64,000 bases of DNA from Halobacteroides halobius DSM 5150 (GCF_000328625.1 NC_019978.1:1240001-1304000); one strand, 5' to 3'. Counted from the stretch's first letter, positions 34,983 through 43,014 are shown. Made by a program: numbers and translations. The notes: generated by a model not told the origin, from the letters alone.

Positions 34983-35348
34983 ATGAGATTAGGTAGTGTT
35001 GATCTATTATTTTTAGCAGCTAATCTAATACTAGTAATAGTTACTAAACAATTACAACCTAAATTACGCCAAATATTACTTTTAAAAGATAGTAGGGAGA
35101 GTGTTATCTTTTCTATTGATAAAGAAAGAGTGTTGTGGTTTATATTAGGTTTTGGAATTTATATTTGGGGTATGGAATTTTTAATTCTTAATTCTAATTT
35201 GATTTTGCGAGGAGTTACCCCTATTTTAATGGAGTTAGCTATATTTTCGGCTTTGATTGTTACTAATTTAGGCTATAGGAAATTAGGTAAAGGAATTTCC
35301 TTAATTAGTTTAATTTTATTTTTTATTAGTGTGGTCTATTTTGTATAA
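34983..35348 (+). CDS. Small membrane protein of unknown function
   Basis: The 121-residue protein is hydrophobic, with about four membrane segments (about residues 5-20, 45-65, 72-90 and 98-120) and one charged loop. I recognise no family. It follows regulator 2 by 10 nt with AGGAGGAGC before ATG, so it is the penultimate gene of the operon and is likely real. Confidence 0.7.
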   Translation: MRLGSVDLLFLAANLILVIVTKQLQPKLRQILLLKDSRESVIFSIDKERVLWFILGFGIYIWGMEFLILNSNLILRGVTPILMELAIFSALIVTNLGYRKLGKGISLISLILFFISVVYFV

Positions 35349-35394
35349 CCCCTTTAAAATAGATTAATAATATAGATAGAGGGGGGAAATGATT

Positions 35395-35649
35395 ATGGCA
35401 AATAATGAAAATGCAATTGTAGCTTTACAGTTAGATGAACGTGGTGATTTTGCACCTGATATGCAAAAGATACTGACTAAATATGGAGATAATATTAAGA
35501 CTAGAATTGGATTACATAATTATAGTGATGACCAAGGGTTAATTTTACTACAATTTAGTGGTCAATCTAATTCATTAGCTGAATTTAAAGCAGAAGTGAA
35601 TAATATTAATTCTTTAAGTTACAAGGCGATGAATTTAAGTTTTCATTAA
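35395..35649 (+). CDS. TM1266-like iron-only hydrogenase system regulator (ACT-like fold)
   Basis: The 84-residue protein matches the short putative iron-only hydrogenase system regulators: an N-terminal strand, VALQLDERGDFAPDMQKILTKYG, then RIGLHNYSDDQGLILLQFSG and a final strand. Such proteins have an ACT/NikR-like ligand-binding fold; their effect on hydrogenase genes is not firmly shown. No hydrogenase gene is in the window. ATG 35395 is 8 nt after the G-rich Shine-Dalgarno; ATG 35389 is only 2 nt away. Confidence 0.7.
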   Translation: MANNENAIVALQLDERGDFAPDMQKILTKYGDNIKTRIGLHNYSDDQGLILLQFSGQSNSLAEFKAEVNNINSLSYKAMNLSFH

Positions 35650-35651
35650 GT

Positions 35652-35687
35652 CAAAAGGCAGTAGTTCTTAAGAACTACTGCCTTTTG
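35652..35687 (+). terminator. Bidirectional terminator between convergent genes
   Basis: A 36-nt perfect palindrome (arms CAAAAGGCAGTAGTTCTT) ends the long siroheme/regulator operon on the plus strand and the convergent gene on the minus strand. Confidence 0.93.
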
Positions 35688-36746
35688 TTATCTGAATTTT
35701 TTAATTTCACTGTTAGAAGTAAAGATAAGTTGGTTATTAATTGCAATTAACTGGGATGATTGGCATATCTTCCATAGGGCTGATAAAGAGATCGTAGAAT
35801 CTATAATGATTTTTTCTTTACTTATTTGCGGAGCAGTAAATTCTAAATCATTTTCAGGAGCAAAGGCTTTGTTGGCCTTAGATGTTAGGGATAAACTATC
35901 TTTGGTAAAGTGAAATATATCTAATAGTTCTAATAAGTTCTTGCTATTATGGTTTAATTCTATATTATCTTCAATAAACTCTAAATTAAGTTTTGATGCA
36001 GTAGATTTATGGCTTAATACAGCTGTTATTTGGCGTAAAGTATTCTTAGAATAGGGAAAAAAAGCTTCTATTCCTTGAAGTATTTTTTTAGAATAGTCTG
36101 TCTGTAACCAAGTTTTAAACTTTGGTTGTAAGGTTAAATCAGCAGTCACTAAGTTATTATACTTACTATACCTAATTAAATATTGAAGTAACTTTTTATT
36201 CGAAAAAGAAGTAAAATTTATTTCTTCGAGGTAAGATAGCAGTTCTTTTTGATCTTTATTCTTTTTAATTTGACTAAGGATTAAAAGCAAATAATGATAA
36301 AAGGATAATTCAACTGGTTGCTTAACATTAATTTTAGAAGTAGTTTTAGCCTTAGATTTGATAGATAAAGGCTTTAACTTAGGTATGCTCTCTCTTTTTT
36401 TATCTTGCCACTTATTAGATAGAATCTTTTTAATATCCTGGGGTAAATAATAAAAGTTATTCTTTTCATAAATTAAGCCTACTTTTTTTAATTGGTAACA
36501 AGTTTTAGGATTTGTTGTTTCTTTATTAATAAATTCAGTAGTTGTTAATTGTTTAAGAGTTTCTTGAGCTGCTGGTTCTAATTGTTGAATTATCTTGTAT
36601 AGATACTTTTTATTTAATAGTTTTCTTTGTAATTTATTGCGAACCCATAATTTAGAGAAATCATCTTCATAGCAGATGTGATGTTGCTGGGCCAATTGAT
36701 TTAGATGTTGGTTGGTACTTTTAGTTAGAAAGTCTGATAACTTCAT
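35688..36746 (-). CDS. Uncharacterised basic protein, possibly winged-helix
   Basis: The 352-residue protein is lysine-rich and has no membrane segment. Residues about 55-110 contain LKKVGLIYEKNNFYYLPQDI, a pattern seen in winged-helix modules associated with XPB/Ssl2-like helicase proteins, and the last 40 residues form a compact strand-rich end. That resemblance is weak and I assign no function. The Shine-Dalgarno AAAGGGAGGAAAAAA precedes ATG 36746. It stands alone on the minus strand. Confidence 0.7.
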   Translation of the reverse strand: MKLSDFLTKSTNQHLNQLAQQHHICYEDDFSKLWVRNKLQRKLLNKKYLYKIIQQLEPAAQETLKQLTTTEFINKETTNPKTCYQLKKVGLIYEKNNFYYLPQDIKKILSNKWQDKKRESIPKLKPLSIKSKAKTTSKINVKQPVELSFYHYLLLILSQIKKNKDQKELLSYLEEINFTSFSNKKLLQYLIRYSKYNNLVTADLTLQPKFKTWLQTDYSKKILQGIEAFFPYSKNTLRQITAVLSHKSTASKLNLEFIEDNIELNHNSKNLLELLDIFHFTKDSLSLTSKANKAFAPENDLEFTAPQISKEKIIIDSTISLSALWKICQSSQLIAINNQLIFTSNSEIKKFR

Positions 36747-36891
36747 TTTTTTCCTCCCTTTAAATTATATTTTACTAATAACTATGTTTATTAGATTAAA
36801 AGCATTACTTTGATTTGAATATTTTCCCAGTAAAGTTTTTATTTTTTAGGCATAAGTATAGATTGATGTAGTGAATAAGAGGGGGGATAGA

Positions 36892-37206
36892 GTGACTAAC
36901 CAAGATTTTAATGTAAATCAATTGGCTGATGTACTAGGAGTAGACCAAGAATTTATCGATAAATTAGGGGCAGAGGATATACCTCAAGAAAAGAAAGAAT
37001 TATTAGAGTCTATTTTAACTCTTTACTTAACTAATCCAGCAGAGTTTGAAGATTTTGTAGCTGAAAGTGGCTTGGATGATTTATTAACGAAACTAGATAA
37101 TATTGATGGTACCAATCCTCAAAATGAAGAGGAATTAGCAAAGTTAGTTGATAAGTTACAACAGCAGTTACAAAATAAGGATGTGGATCTTAATTTAGAT
37201 TTATAA
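36892..37206 (+). CDS. Small acidic protein of unknown function
   Basis: The 104-residue protein is rich in Asp and Glu and predicted helical, with no cysteine. It starts at a GTG at 36892 preceded by AGAGGGGGG; an earlier in-frame GTG at 36871 would put that sequence inside the gene. It is monocistronic, followed by a strong terminator, and is the first gene of the probable spore-surface region. Function unknown. Confidence 0.65.
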   Translation: MTNQDFNVNQLADVLGVDQEFIDKLGAEDIPQEKKELLESILTLYLTNPAEFEDFVAESGLDDLLTKLDNIDGTNPQNEEELAKLVDKLQQQLQNKDVDLNLDL

Positions 37207-37220
37207 ATCAATTAGGATTA

Positions 37221-37262
37221 AATAATCACTCCAGACTTTACGTAAAGTCTGGAGTGATTATT
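37221..37262 (+). terminator. Bidirectional terminator
   Basis: A 42-nt perfect palindrome with core CACTCCAGACTTTA and its complement separates convergent genes and overlaps the last codons of the minus-strand gene. Confidence 0.92.
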
Positions 37263-37605
37263 TATTTTTAATTTGGCTATAACCTTGTTTTGCTTTTTCT
37301 CTTATCTCTATAGGATCCTCTATCCATTCTACCCAGCTAGTATCTTTAATAACTTCTTTTAAAAATAAAGTCCAACGACTTTCTTTTTCGATTTGACTCC
37401 AAGGAGTCTGTTCACTTTCTTTTAATAATCCTTGTCGACAGGCTTGGAAATGAGCCCAAAGAATAGCCAATACTGCTGTATTAAGTTCTGGAGCAGAATT
37501 ATTGGCTTCTATTTCCACTGAAATATCCTCTGGGTTAATCGGATCATCTGATAAAGCTTTTAAATAAGTCTGACAAGAGATAGTTGTAGTATATTCTTCC
37601 CCCAT
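37258..37605 (-). CDS. Uncharacterised protein, paralogue of upstream neighbour (copy 2)
   Basis: The 115-residue acidic, tryptophan-rich protein shares the pattern E-(F/Y)-TT-x-IS-x-x-TYLKALSD-x-PI-x-P-x-DISV and a later ILWA-x-FQA with the adjacent gene, so the two are tandem duplicates. ATG 37605 is preferred because GTGAGGG lies upstream and it aligns with the paralogue start; a more distal ATG at 37617 has no ribosome-binding site. It overlaps neither domain nor signal that I know. Context suggests a spore or stress protein. Confidence 0.7.
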   Translation of the reverse strand: MGEEYTTTISCQTYLKALSDDPINPEDISVEIEANNSAPELNTAVLAILWAHFQACRQGLLKESEQTPWSQIEKESRWTLFLKEVIKDTSWVEWIEDPIEIREKAKQGYSQIKNK

Positions 37606-37606
37606 T

Positions 37607-38110
37607 TTATCCCTCACTTTCTATGTTAGATTCTTCTTTAGTAGTGGTAAAATTATCAATTTTAGTGTCAATATTTAATTCAAATTGAATACTTAGTGCT
37701 TCTTTAAGTGAGATAGTTTGCTTAGATTTATGTTGGTTGGTTTTATCAACATATTGCAATTGATTATAAGCAGTAATACTACGCTTTTTAATTTCATCTA
37801 TATCTTGAACCCAAGTAGCCCAGTCTTCAGTTAATATAGTATCTAAAAACTGAATCCAAGCTTTTTTTTCTTGATCAGATAAATGACTATTTTCTTGAGA
37901 ATCCTCCCAAGGGGTCGGTTCCCCCTCTGTTATTAGATTTTCTTCATACGCTTGGAAATAAGCCCATAGTATAGATAAAGGGATCATATTAAGTTCTTTT
38001 GAATTAGCTTCTTCTGTTTTAACTGAAATATCGTCTGGCTCAATTGGTTTATCCGACAGAGCTTTAAGATAGGTTTCACCTGATATTACTGTTGTGAATT
38101 CATTAGACAT
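37607..38110 (-). CDS. Uncharacterised protein, paralogue (copy 1)
   Basis: The 167-residue protein has the same N-terminal ~110 residues as copy 2, with an insertion near the middle and a C-terminal extension of about 45 residues that is rich in Lys, Thr and Glu. There are no cysteines or membrane segments. The Shine-Dalgarno CGGAGGTTAG precedes ATG 38110. It is co-transcribed with copy 2. No function can be given. Confidence 0.7.
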   Translation of the reverse strand: MSNEFTTVISGETYLKALSDKPIEPDDISVKTEEANSKELNMIPLSILWAYFQAYEENLITEGEPTPWEDSQENSHLSDQEKKAWIQFLDTILTEDWATWVQDIDEIKKRSITAYNQLQYVDKTNQHKSKQTISLKEALSIQFELNIDTKIDNFTTTKEESNIESEG

Positions 38111-38133
38111 TTTCTAACCTCCGATCTTATTTA

Positions 38134-38159
38134 TTAGGAGTGTATTTCTACACTCCTAA
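38134..38159 (-). terminator. Terminator between the small Cys protein and the paralogue pair
   Basis: TTAGGAGTGTA (38134-38144) and TACACTCCTAA (38149-38159) form an 11-bp stem with a 4-nt loop. On the minus strand it lies after the gene at 38177-38329. Confidence 0.75.
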
Positions 38160-38176
38160 ATTTGTGATTCTTGTAA

Positions 38177-38329
38177 TTAGCAGTCAGTATCACAAACTGG
38201 CCCCTTATCTTCAATCTTTTTAATATCACAATCAGCTGTAATTTTTAAGTCGTATTTGATACAAATTAGTCTTTCGAGAGGAACTTTTTTTGTTGTACGG
38301 CAGTGCCCTCTAGTTTTTTCTTTGGACAT
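38177..38329 (-). CDS. 50-aa cysteine-containing small protein
   Basis: An open frame of 50 codons begins at ATG 38329 after a perfect AAAAGGAGGTGACTATT leader and ends at TAA 38177. The product starts MSKEKTRGHCRTTKK and has four cysteines, two near the C-terminus in VCDTDC. Such short Cys proteins with strong ribosome-binding sites are common among spore coat components, but no family is recognised. It has its own terminator. Confidence 0.65.
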   Translation of the reverse strand: MSKEKTRGHCRTTKKVPLERLICIKYDLKITADCDIKKIEDKGPVCDTDC

Positions 38330-38420
38330 AATAGTCACCTCCTTTTGGTTATAATATTCATTATTCTAATATTGTGTTAATAGATTATAGTTTATTTTTT
38401 ATGGGAGAATAAATTAAAAG

Positions 38421-38444
38421 ATCCCTAGAGTATACTCTAGGGAT
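38421..38444 (-). terminator. Terminator after the Cys-rich protein gene
   Basis: A 24-nt perfect palindrome, ATCCCTAGAGTA and its complement, follows the stop of the minus-strand gene and precedes an AT-rich stretch. Confidence 0.85.
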
Positions 38445-38452
38445 AGGAAATG

Positions 38453-39022
38453 TTACGGAGTAGTTAATTCAAGTTTACCTGTAAATTTAACTTCTCTCTC
38501 ATTTTCACCACATTCTATATCTGTGACTTCAAGATTAGTAACTTCAACATCAATACCATCACATGGACAGTCTGCTTCTTCTTCACAGCAAATAGCATCA
38601 ATAATCTTATCAATACAAATACAGCTCTCGCAACAGATAACTACATTACCAGATCCATCAACTCTGGGTATTTTATTGTCATCTTCATCAACTGGGAAAG
38701 CAATTAAACTTAGTTTTACACAACCAACAGCTCTTCCTATACATACTTCTCTTTCACATCCAAATTGATCAATCACGTTAACTTTTTCTACACAGCAGCG
38801 TAATTTATTTAGTAGATAGTTAACTTCTGGTAAACTAACATCTTCAGCTCCTATACCACGTGGGGGTTCCTCAAATAAGTTTTCGGGGACAGATGTGACA
38901 CAGCAAAAATCTATTTCAGTGTCTGGTTCTATTTCTTCTGGTGTCACATCTGGTACTGGACAGTTACAATTTGGACAGTCCTCATTATTAGTCTCTTGGA
39001 TATTAAATTCTTCTTCCGCCAT
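38453..39022 (-). CDS. Cysteine-rich probable spore-coat-type protein (internal start product)
   Basis: From ATG 39022 the frame gives 189 residues with about 20 cysteines, many paired (CPNCNCP, FCC, RCC, CCESCIC, CCEEEADCPC). The body has beta-strand character and ends in KFTGKLELTTP. ATG 39022 has a perfect AAAGGAGGTGAG upstream, so this is probably a separate gene or an independently translated product inside the longer frame that starts at 39451. Cys-rich disulfide-linked proteins of this kind build coat, exosporium or spore appendages; no named family is recognised. Confidence 0.65.
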   Translation of the reverse strand: MAEEEFNIQETNNEDCPNCNCPVPDVTPEEIEPDTEIDFCCVTSVPENLFEEPPRGIGAEDVSLPEVNYLLNKLRCCVEKVNVIDQFGCEREVCIGRAVGCVKLSLIAFPVDEDDNKIPRVDGSGNVVICCESCICIDKIIDAICCEEEADCPCDGIDVEVTNLEVTDIECGENEREVKFTGKLELTTP

Positions 39023-39451
39023 GATATTCTCACCTCCTTTCAAATTTTTTTCTATTATTAATTCTTCTTTGATTAAATCTTTTAATTCTAACTTTAATTC
39101 TTTTAATACATTTGTTTGATCTTTTAGTAAGTCTGCAATTGATCCTTCAGCTTGATCTATTACTTTATTAGTAGTCGCTGCATTTGCTTTAGTTTCCTCT
39201 GTTTTGATATCTTCTCCTAGGTTATTATCTGCAGTTTCAGATTTAGTTACTGGCTCGTCAAATTCTTCAGTAATTGTTTTTTCTTTCTCTTCACTTAATT
39301 CTTCTTCAAAATAATCCATAACCAGTCTTTCCTCCTTTCTTTTTTGATTTATATTTACTAATTGTTGTAGATAATCTCTTGTTTGCTTCAATTCTTCTTG
39401 ATCCATATAAAATAGGTTAACAAGCACACAAATTAATATCTCTAGATCCAT
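38453..39451 (-). CDS. Long in-frame ORF with three Shine-Dalgarno-led starts
   Basis: One frame of 332 codons runs from ATG 39451 without a stop. It has three starts with good ribosome-binding sites: ATG 39451 (AAGGAAGGTGAT), ATG 39319 (AAAGGAGGAAAG) and ATG 39022 (AAAGGAGGTGAG). The region before residue 144 is acidic, coiled-coil-like and lacks cysteine except near the start, while the rest is the Cys-rich domain. Either three nested products are made, or separate small genes have lost their stop codons and fused. Protein data would be needed to decide. Confidence 0.5.
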   Translation of the reverse strand: MDLEILICVLVNLFYMDQEELKQTRDYLQQLVNINQKRKEERLVMDYFEEELSEEKEKTITEEFDEPVTKSETADNNLGEDIKTEETKANAATTNKVIDQAEGSIADLLKDQTNVLKELKLELKDLIKEELIIEKNLKGGENIMAEEEFNIQETNNEDCPNCNCPVPDVTPEEIEPDTEIDFCCVTSVPENLFEEPPRGIGAEDVSLPEVNYLLNKLRCCVEKVNVIDQFGCEREVCIGRAVGCVKLSLIAFPVDEDDNKIPRVDGSGNVVICCESCICIDKIIDAICCEEEADCPCDGIDVEVTNLEVTDIECGENEREVKFTGKLELTTP

Positions 39452-39806
39452 TTAAAATCACCTTCCTTAATCTGCATGATTAGAGTCTCTTATACATAGA
39501 TTATTCAGAAGGAGATTTAAACAGAAATCTAGACTTATGGTATATGATGTAAACTATTTTATATTTTGGTTTATTTGTTATTATAGTATGAAAGAGGAAG
39601 CAGACTGTGATTAGAATTTTGTAAGAAGAATTATTTTTTATAGTAGTTTATAATATGAATTTTTAATGGTAATAGTGAAAAAGTAATTACTTCAATTTTT
39701 TACATAAATTAAAAAATATTCAGGGCATATTTTTATTTATTGTAGATTAAATTTTAATAGAGAAACTATAAAATTATAGATTAGTAATTAAAAAGGGGGA
39801 GTAAGA
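39452..39806. other. 355-nt AT-rich divergent intergenic region
   Basis: Divergent promoter region between the minus-strand Cys-rich ORF and the plus-strand gene at 39807. It has no open frame with a ribosome-binding site. CATAAATTA at 39703-39711 matches the mother-cell sigma-K -10 consensus CATANNNTA and is identical to the one at 42948, but no AC lies at the usual 16-17 bp distance. Nothing else is recognisable. Confidence 0.4.
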
Positions 39807-40031
39807 ATGGAGCATAGTGAGGAGGTTACTTTTAAAGAGCAAATTAGAAAACAGACAGGAGAATTTATAGTAGTAATTATTAAATCTGGGGCCAAGTGTT
39901 GTCAACAGCAAGGGATTTTATGTAATGTAGAACAAGATTTTTTAGTCTTAATTAATCAAGATTCTAGAATACAGATACCCATTAGTGCTATTGTAGCTAT
40001 TAAGTGGAAGATTAAGGGGGTTAAAGATTAA
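39807..40031 (+). CDS. Small Sm-like-pattern spore-associated protein
   Basis: The 74-residue protein has the pattern GEFIVVIIKSG, QQQGILCNVEQDFLVLI and IPISAIVAI, the alternating strands of a small beta-barrel of the type found in several Bacillus coat-associated proteins. Its paralogue is the C-terminal domain of the next gene. The AAAGGGGGAGTAAG leader supports ATG 39807. Function is unknown; the fold statement is an inference from strand pattern. Confidence 0.65.
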   Translation: MEHSEEVTFKEQIRKQTGEFIVVIIKSGAKCCQQQGILCNVEQDFLVLINQDSRIQIPISAIVAIKWKIKGVKD

Positions 40032-40050
40032 TAGAGGGGGAGGGATAGCT

Positions 40051-40599
40051 GTGAATAATAATTTATCCTCAGAGGAGATCACTTATTTTTTACATCGCTT
40101 AAATAAATTAAAAGCTAATAATTCAATGAGCCAAATTGAAGAAGGGTTAGTTGATTTTTTAGTAGAACAATTAAAGAGGCAGCAACAAGATAGTAAAGCA
40201 AAAGAAGAGACTAAGTTAGAATCGAAAGGAGAAACTACATTACAAAAGACCGTTAGTAAACAAGCCCAGTCTAATATGAAGTCTTTATTACAAAATAAAC
40301 TAGGAGAGTTTATAGTTCTTAAATTAATGTCAGATGGAGAATCTTCTTCAGTAAGTGGTGTTTTGTGTAAAATGGGAAAAGATTTTATTACTGTAGTTGA
40401 CCAAACAGAATTAGTTAAAATCAAACTGGAGGCAATTGTTACTGTTATAGAATCTCCTAAGCAGACAGATAATTATTGTCAAAATAATAATTTATCTAGT
40501 CAGTATAAAGATCAATATTATTTAGAGCAAGCAAAGAAGATAGAAGAAGAATTAGATGAAAAACTTAAAATTAATAAACAGGAAAAAGATTATTCCTAA
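40051..40599 (+). CDS. Protein with coiled N-terminus and Sm-like-pattern domain
   Basis: The 182-residue protein starts at a GTG at 40051 after GGGGGAGGG. Residues 1-85 are helical and charged. Residues about 88-135 (GEFIVLKLMSDG, SVSGVLCKMGKDFITVV, VKIKLEAIVTVI) are the same small beta-barrel pattern as in the preceding gene. The C-terminus is charged. The two genes are 19 nt apart and probably act together in the spore coat or its assembly. Confidence 0.65.
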   Translation: MNNNLSSEEITYFLHRLNKLKANNSMSQIEEGLVDFLVEQLKRQQQDSKAKEETKLESKGETTLQKTVSKQAQSNMKSLLQNKLGEFIVLKLMSDGESSSVSGVLCKMGKDFITVVDQTELVKIKLEAIVTVIESPKQTDNYCQNNNLSSQYKDQYYLEQAKKIEEELDEKLKINKQEKDYS

Positions 40600-40629
40600 C
40601 TAACCGACTAACAGGAGAGCTTGCTCCCT

Positions 40630-41088
40630 TTAATCATTAAATAGATTTTTAGGAACTATACAAAGACAAAGTAAGATAGATTGATTAATCTTTTGGTTAT
40701 TAATCTCTAGTATAATATCTTCAACACGTACTTTTATACTATTAATATTTGTTTTGGGGGGTAGTTTAATAAAATTACTAAACGAAAAAGAGTATTGAGC
40801 AGTATTGACTGACTGCTGTGGACTATTAGCTATATAAAAGATTTTTTCCATGATGTGTCCTTGAAGTATAATCTTTCTCCCGGCAAAAGTTGCAATTACT
40901 TTTTTATTGCTAATTTCTGGTTTAATAAGAATTTTAGATAATTGTTCTATATTTGGTTTTTGGTCAGGAATAAGTAAATTTTGTTCTTTTAAAAATTCTT
41001 TACAGATACTTTGGGATGGTAAGGATTCAAAATTATCATCGATAGTAATTAATTCAAATAATTTATCTTTTTTAGCAGAGTGACTCAT
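40630..41088 (-). CDS. DUF3794 (SipL-type) domain protein
   Basis: The 152-residue protein has a DUF3794 domain at about residues 40-145: PNIEQLSKILIKPEI, VIATFAGRKIILQGHIMEKIFYIA, SFSNFIKLPP, and a final strand pair. This domain occurs in SipL/SpoVID-like coat morphogenetic proteins and other sporulation proteins of clostridia. No LysM domain follows. ATG 41088 has AAAGGAGGTTG upstream. It supports a spore-surface role for the region. Confidence 0.8.
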   Translation of the reverse strand: MSHSAKKDKLFELITIDDNFESLPSQSICKEFLKEQNLLIPDQKPNIEQLSKILIKPEISNKKVIATFAGRKIILQGHIMEKIFYIANSPQQSVNTAQYSFSFSNFIKLPPKTNINSIKVRVEDIILEINNQKINQSILLCLCIVPKNLFND

Positions 41089-41200
41089 GTTACAACCTCC
41101 TTTTTAGCATACTATTATATTTATATTCAAAGTGATAGAGATTTTTTCTTATTAATCTAAAAATAAATAAGTTTAAATCTAATAGGGGGGGGCAATATAG

Positions 41201-41686
41201 ATGTGTGGGCCAAGAGAAGAAAACAAACAAGTAACAATTGATATAGTAGAATCTATTATAGAGCAAAGGAAAGCTGTGGCCCATCTTTTAAATACTGAAG
41301 TGCAAAAGATACAACAAATTAGCCAGCTGACTTTTTCTATAAAACAGCTAATGATTATGCAACAACATTTAGTTTCTATTGTAAAGAGTAGTCTTCAGAT
41401 ACAGATAATATTACAATCTAAGTTAGAGGAAATTTTTCTTATCAATAAGTTACAGCTAAGAGAGCTTATAGTAGAGAATTTAGAAGTAATCATCTTTTTA
41501 GAGGTAGTAGTAGATAATCTATTAGATATTGAGAATAAGTTGTTCCAAGAACATAAGTGTAGTTGCCAATTTTCTAAAGAAAAATTATCTAATTTTAAAA
41601 GGAATTTTAATTTAATCATGAAGGCTGGAGAGCGAATGAAAGAAGTTTTACATTCTGAGATAAATCAGTTACAACTATATCTTTAG
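41201..41686 (+). CDS. Divergent 'LLESIALEE'-family helical protein
   Basis: The 161-residue all-helical protein begins with a divergent copy of the domain found in the next gene (IVESIIEQRKAVAHLLNTEVQKIQ, then a helix ending QIILQSKLEEIF) and adds a second helical half with a CSCQF motif. The family is found in spore-forming Firmicutes, often joined to low-complexity or collagen-like tails. ATG 41201 follows AGGGGGGGGC. It is 12 nt upstream of the next family member. Confidence 0.7.
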   Translation: MCGPREENKQVTIDIVESIIEQRKAVAHLLNTEVQKIQQISQLTFSIKQLMIMQQHLVSIVKSSLQIQIILQSKLEEIFLINKLQLRELIVENLEVIIFLEVVVDNLLDIENKLFQEHKCSCQFSKEKLSNFKRNFNLIMKAGERMKEVLHSEINQLQLYL

Positions 41687-41698
41687 GAGGGATAAGGA

Positions 41699-42064
41699 AT
41701 GTCAATGCCAGAGATTCCAAATAAGAGTCAAGAAGGAGCATTAGTAGATTTATTAGAGTCTATTGCTTTGGAGGAAACGGCCTTGGCCCATTTAATAAAT
41801 GCTGAGGCAGAAAAGATAGAACGAATTATTGATGATTGTAATGTAACTCCCCAGGAAATAATTAATTTTCAAAAGGAAGTTTCTAAAGTTTTAAAGACAA
41901 CAATAAAAAAAGAAATGTTACTTCAATTTAAACTAGAAGATGTATTAGAAGCTCAAGAAAAAGAAGTGAGATCTTGCACTGATAACCACCAGGATAAAGA
42001 TAATAATTGGGATAGTGAAGGATACTATAAAGGGGATTATTATGAAGATGATTTAGAAGATTAA
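41699..42064 (+). CDS. 'LLESIALEE'-family protein with acidic tail
   Basis: The 121-residue protein has the MSMPEIP start, LVDLLESIALEETALAHLINAEAEKIE, and KKEMLLQFKLEDVLEA, shared with three genes at 46-47.5 kb. Residues 90-121 are an acidic Asp/Glu/Tyr-rich tail. Translation starts at ATG 41699 after AGGAGGGAT. The fold is a helical hairpin; I know no biochemical role. Its coding sequence contains TTGGCCC at 41783-41789. Confidence 0.75.
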   Translation: MSMPEIPNKSQEGALVDLLESIALEETALAHLINAEAEKIERIIDDCNVTPQEIINFQKEVSKVLKTTIKKEMLLQFKLEDVLEAQEKEVRSCTDNHQDKDNNWDSEGYYKGDYYEDDLED

Positions 42065-42106
42065 TTTATCTTAATATAATCCCCAGAAAAAGTTAATACT
42101 AAAAAA

Positions 42107-42838
42107 TTAAAGTAGAACTTTTAATTTTTTTATAAATTCCTCAGCAGAGTGATATCGTTTTTTAGGATTAGGATGAACCCCTTTAGATAGAATATTCTTT
42201 AAGTGTGGAGTTATTAAATCTAATTCTTTAATTTTTGTTTCTGATTTAATACCATTAATAAAAGGATCTATTTCTTGTGGGGTTTCTAAAAGAAAGCCTA
42301 CCAGAAGATAAAGACATATTATTGCTACACCAGATAAATCACCAGTTTTATACTGCTTGTTTTGTTGAGAATTATTTATTTGTTTTGTTAGTCCAAAGTC
42401 AATAATTCTAATTTGATTTGGATTATCCTCCTTAAATAGTATATTTTGTGGTAATATATCGTGATGTGCAAATCCTTTTTGATGAAGATGTTGGAGAGCT
42501 TTTAGAATTTTTAAAGTAAGATGGATAGCCTTTTGGGGGCTTCTTGTTTTGATAGTATTAAATTTACGATCTCCGATATTTGTCCCAGGAAAATATTCCA
42601 TTACAATATAAGCTTTATTCTCTATTATAAAGAAATTATAAAAGCTAGGGAGTAAGGGGTGGCTACCGTAATTTTGCATAACAAAAGCTTCATGTTTGGC
42701 CATTGGAATATTAGTTGTTTTTTTAATCGCATATTTTCTTTGGTGTTTAAGGTCTTGGCCCATATAAACCTTTCCAAAACGTCCTTTTCCAATAGGATTT
42801 AAATAAATCTCATAATTTTTTAACTTTTTTTTCTTCAT
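42107..42838 (-). CDS. Eukaryotic-type Ser/Thr protein kinase, soluble, non-RD
   Basis: The 243-residue protein is a bare kinase domain. The glycine loop is GKGRFGKVY (about residues 17-25), the ATP lysine is in YAIKK (about 39), the catalytic loop is HHDILPQN (about 125-132, D127 and N132) and the metal motif is DFG (147-149). Histidine replaces the usual arginine before the catalytic Asp, so it is a non-RD kinase. No membrane segment or PASTA repeat is present. Its position among coat and glycosyltransferase genes recalls CotH-like or HipA-like spore kinases only by context. Confidence 0.88.
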   Translation of the reverse strand: MKKKKLKNYEIYLNPIGKGRFGKVYMGQDLKHQRKYAIKKTTNIPMAKHEAFVMQNYGSHPLLPSFYNFFIIENKAYIVMEYFPGTNIGDRKFNTIKTRSPQKAIHLTLKILKALQHLHQKGFAHHDILPQNILFKEDNPNQIRIIDFGLTKQINNSQQNKQYKTGDLSGVAIICLYLLVGFLLETPQEIDPFINGIKSETKIKELDLITPHLKNILSKGVHPNPKKRYHSAEEFIKKLKVLL

Positions 42839-42928
42839 AAGATCCTCCTTTCTCTAAATGATTATACTCAATAAAAGTGTAAAGTATTTTTCAACCACCA
42901 TTATTGAATATTTTTCTATTTTAGGTTC

Positions 42929-42956
42929 ACAATTACATTTTATAGCACATAAATTA
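42929..42956 (+). promoter_or_regulatory. Candidate sigma-K promoter for the glycosyltransferase gene
   Basis: AC at 42929-42930, a 17-nt spacer and CATAAATTA at 42948-42956 match the sigma-K consensus AC-N16/17-CATANNNTA. Transcription would start about 50 nt before the TTG start codon. This suggests late mother-cell expression. Confidence 0.45.
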
Positions 42957-43014
42957 AATTAGAGAATATGGTATTGATTTGATTGCTAACTTTTTATAGA
43001 AAGGAGATATTATA

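Noticed and set aside
38523-39119. Plus-strand ORFs opposite the Cys-rich gene
   Set aside because: Low-complexity Ser/Thr/Gln frames opposite a gene with three Shine-Dalgarno-led starts; shadows.
41090-41284. 64-aa ORF on the minus strand
   Set aside because: It crosses the divergent promoter region and the start of the gene at 41201, with no ribosome-binding site.
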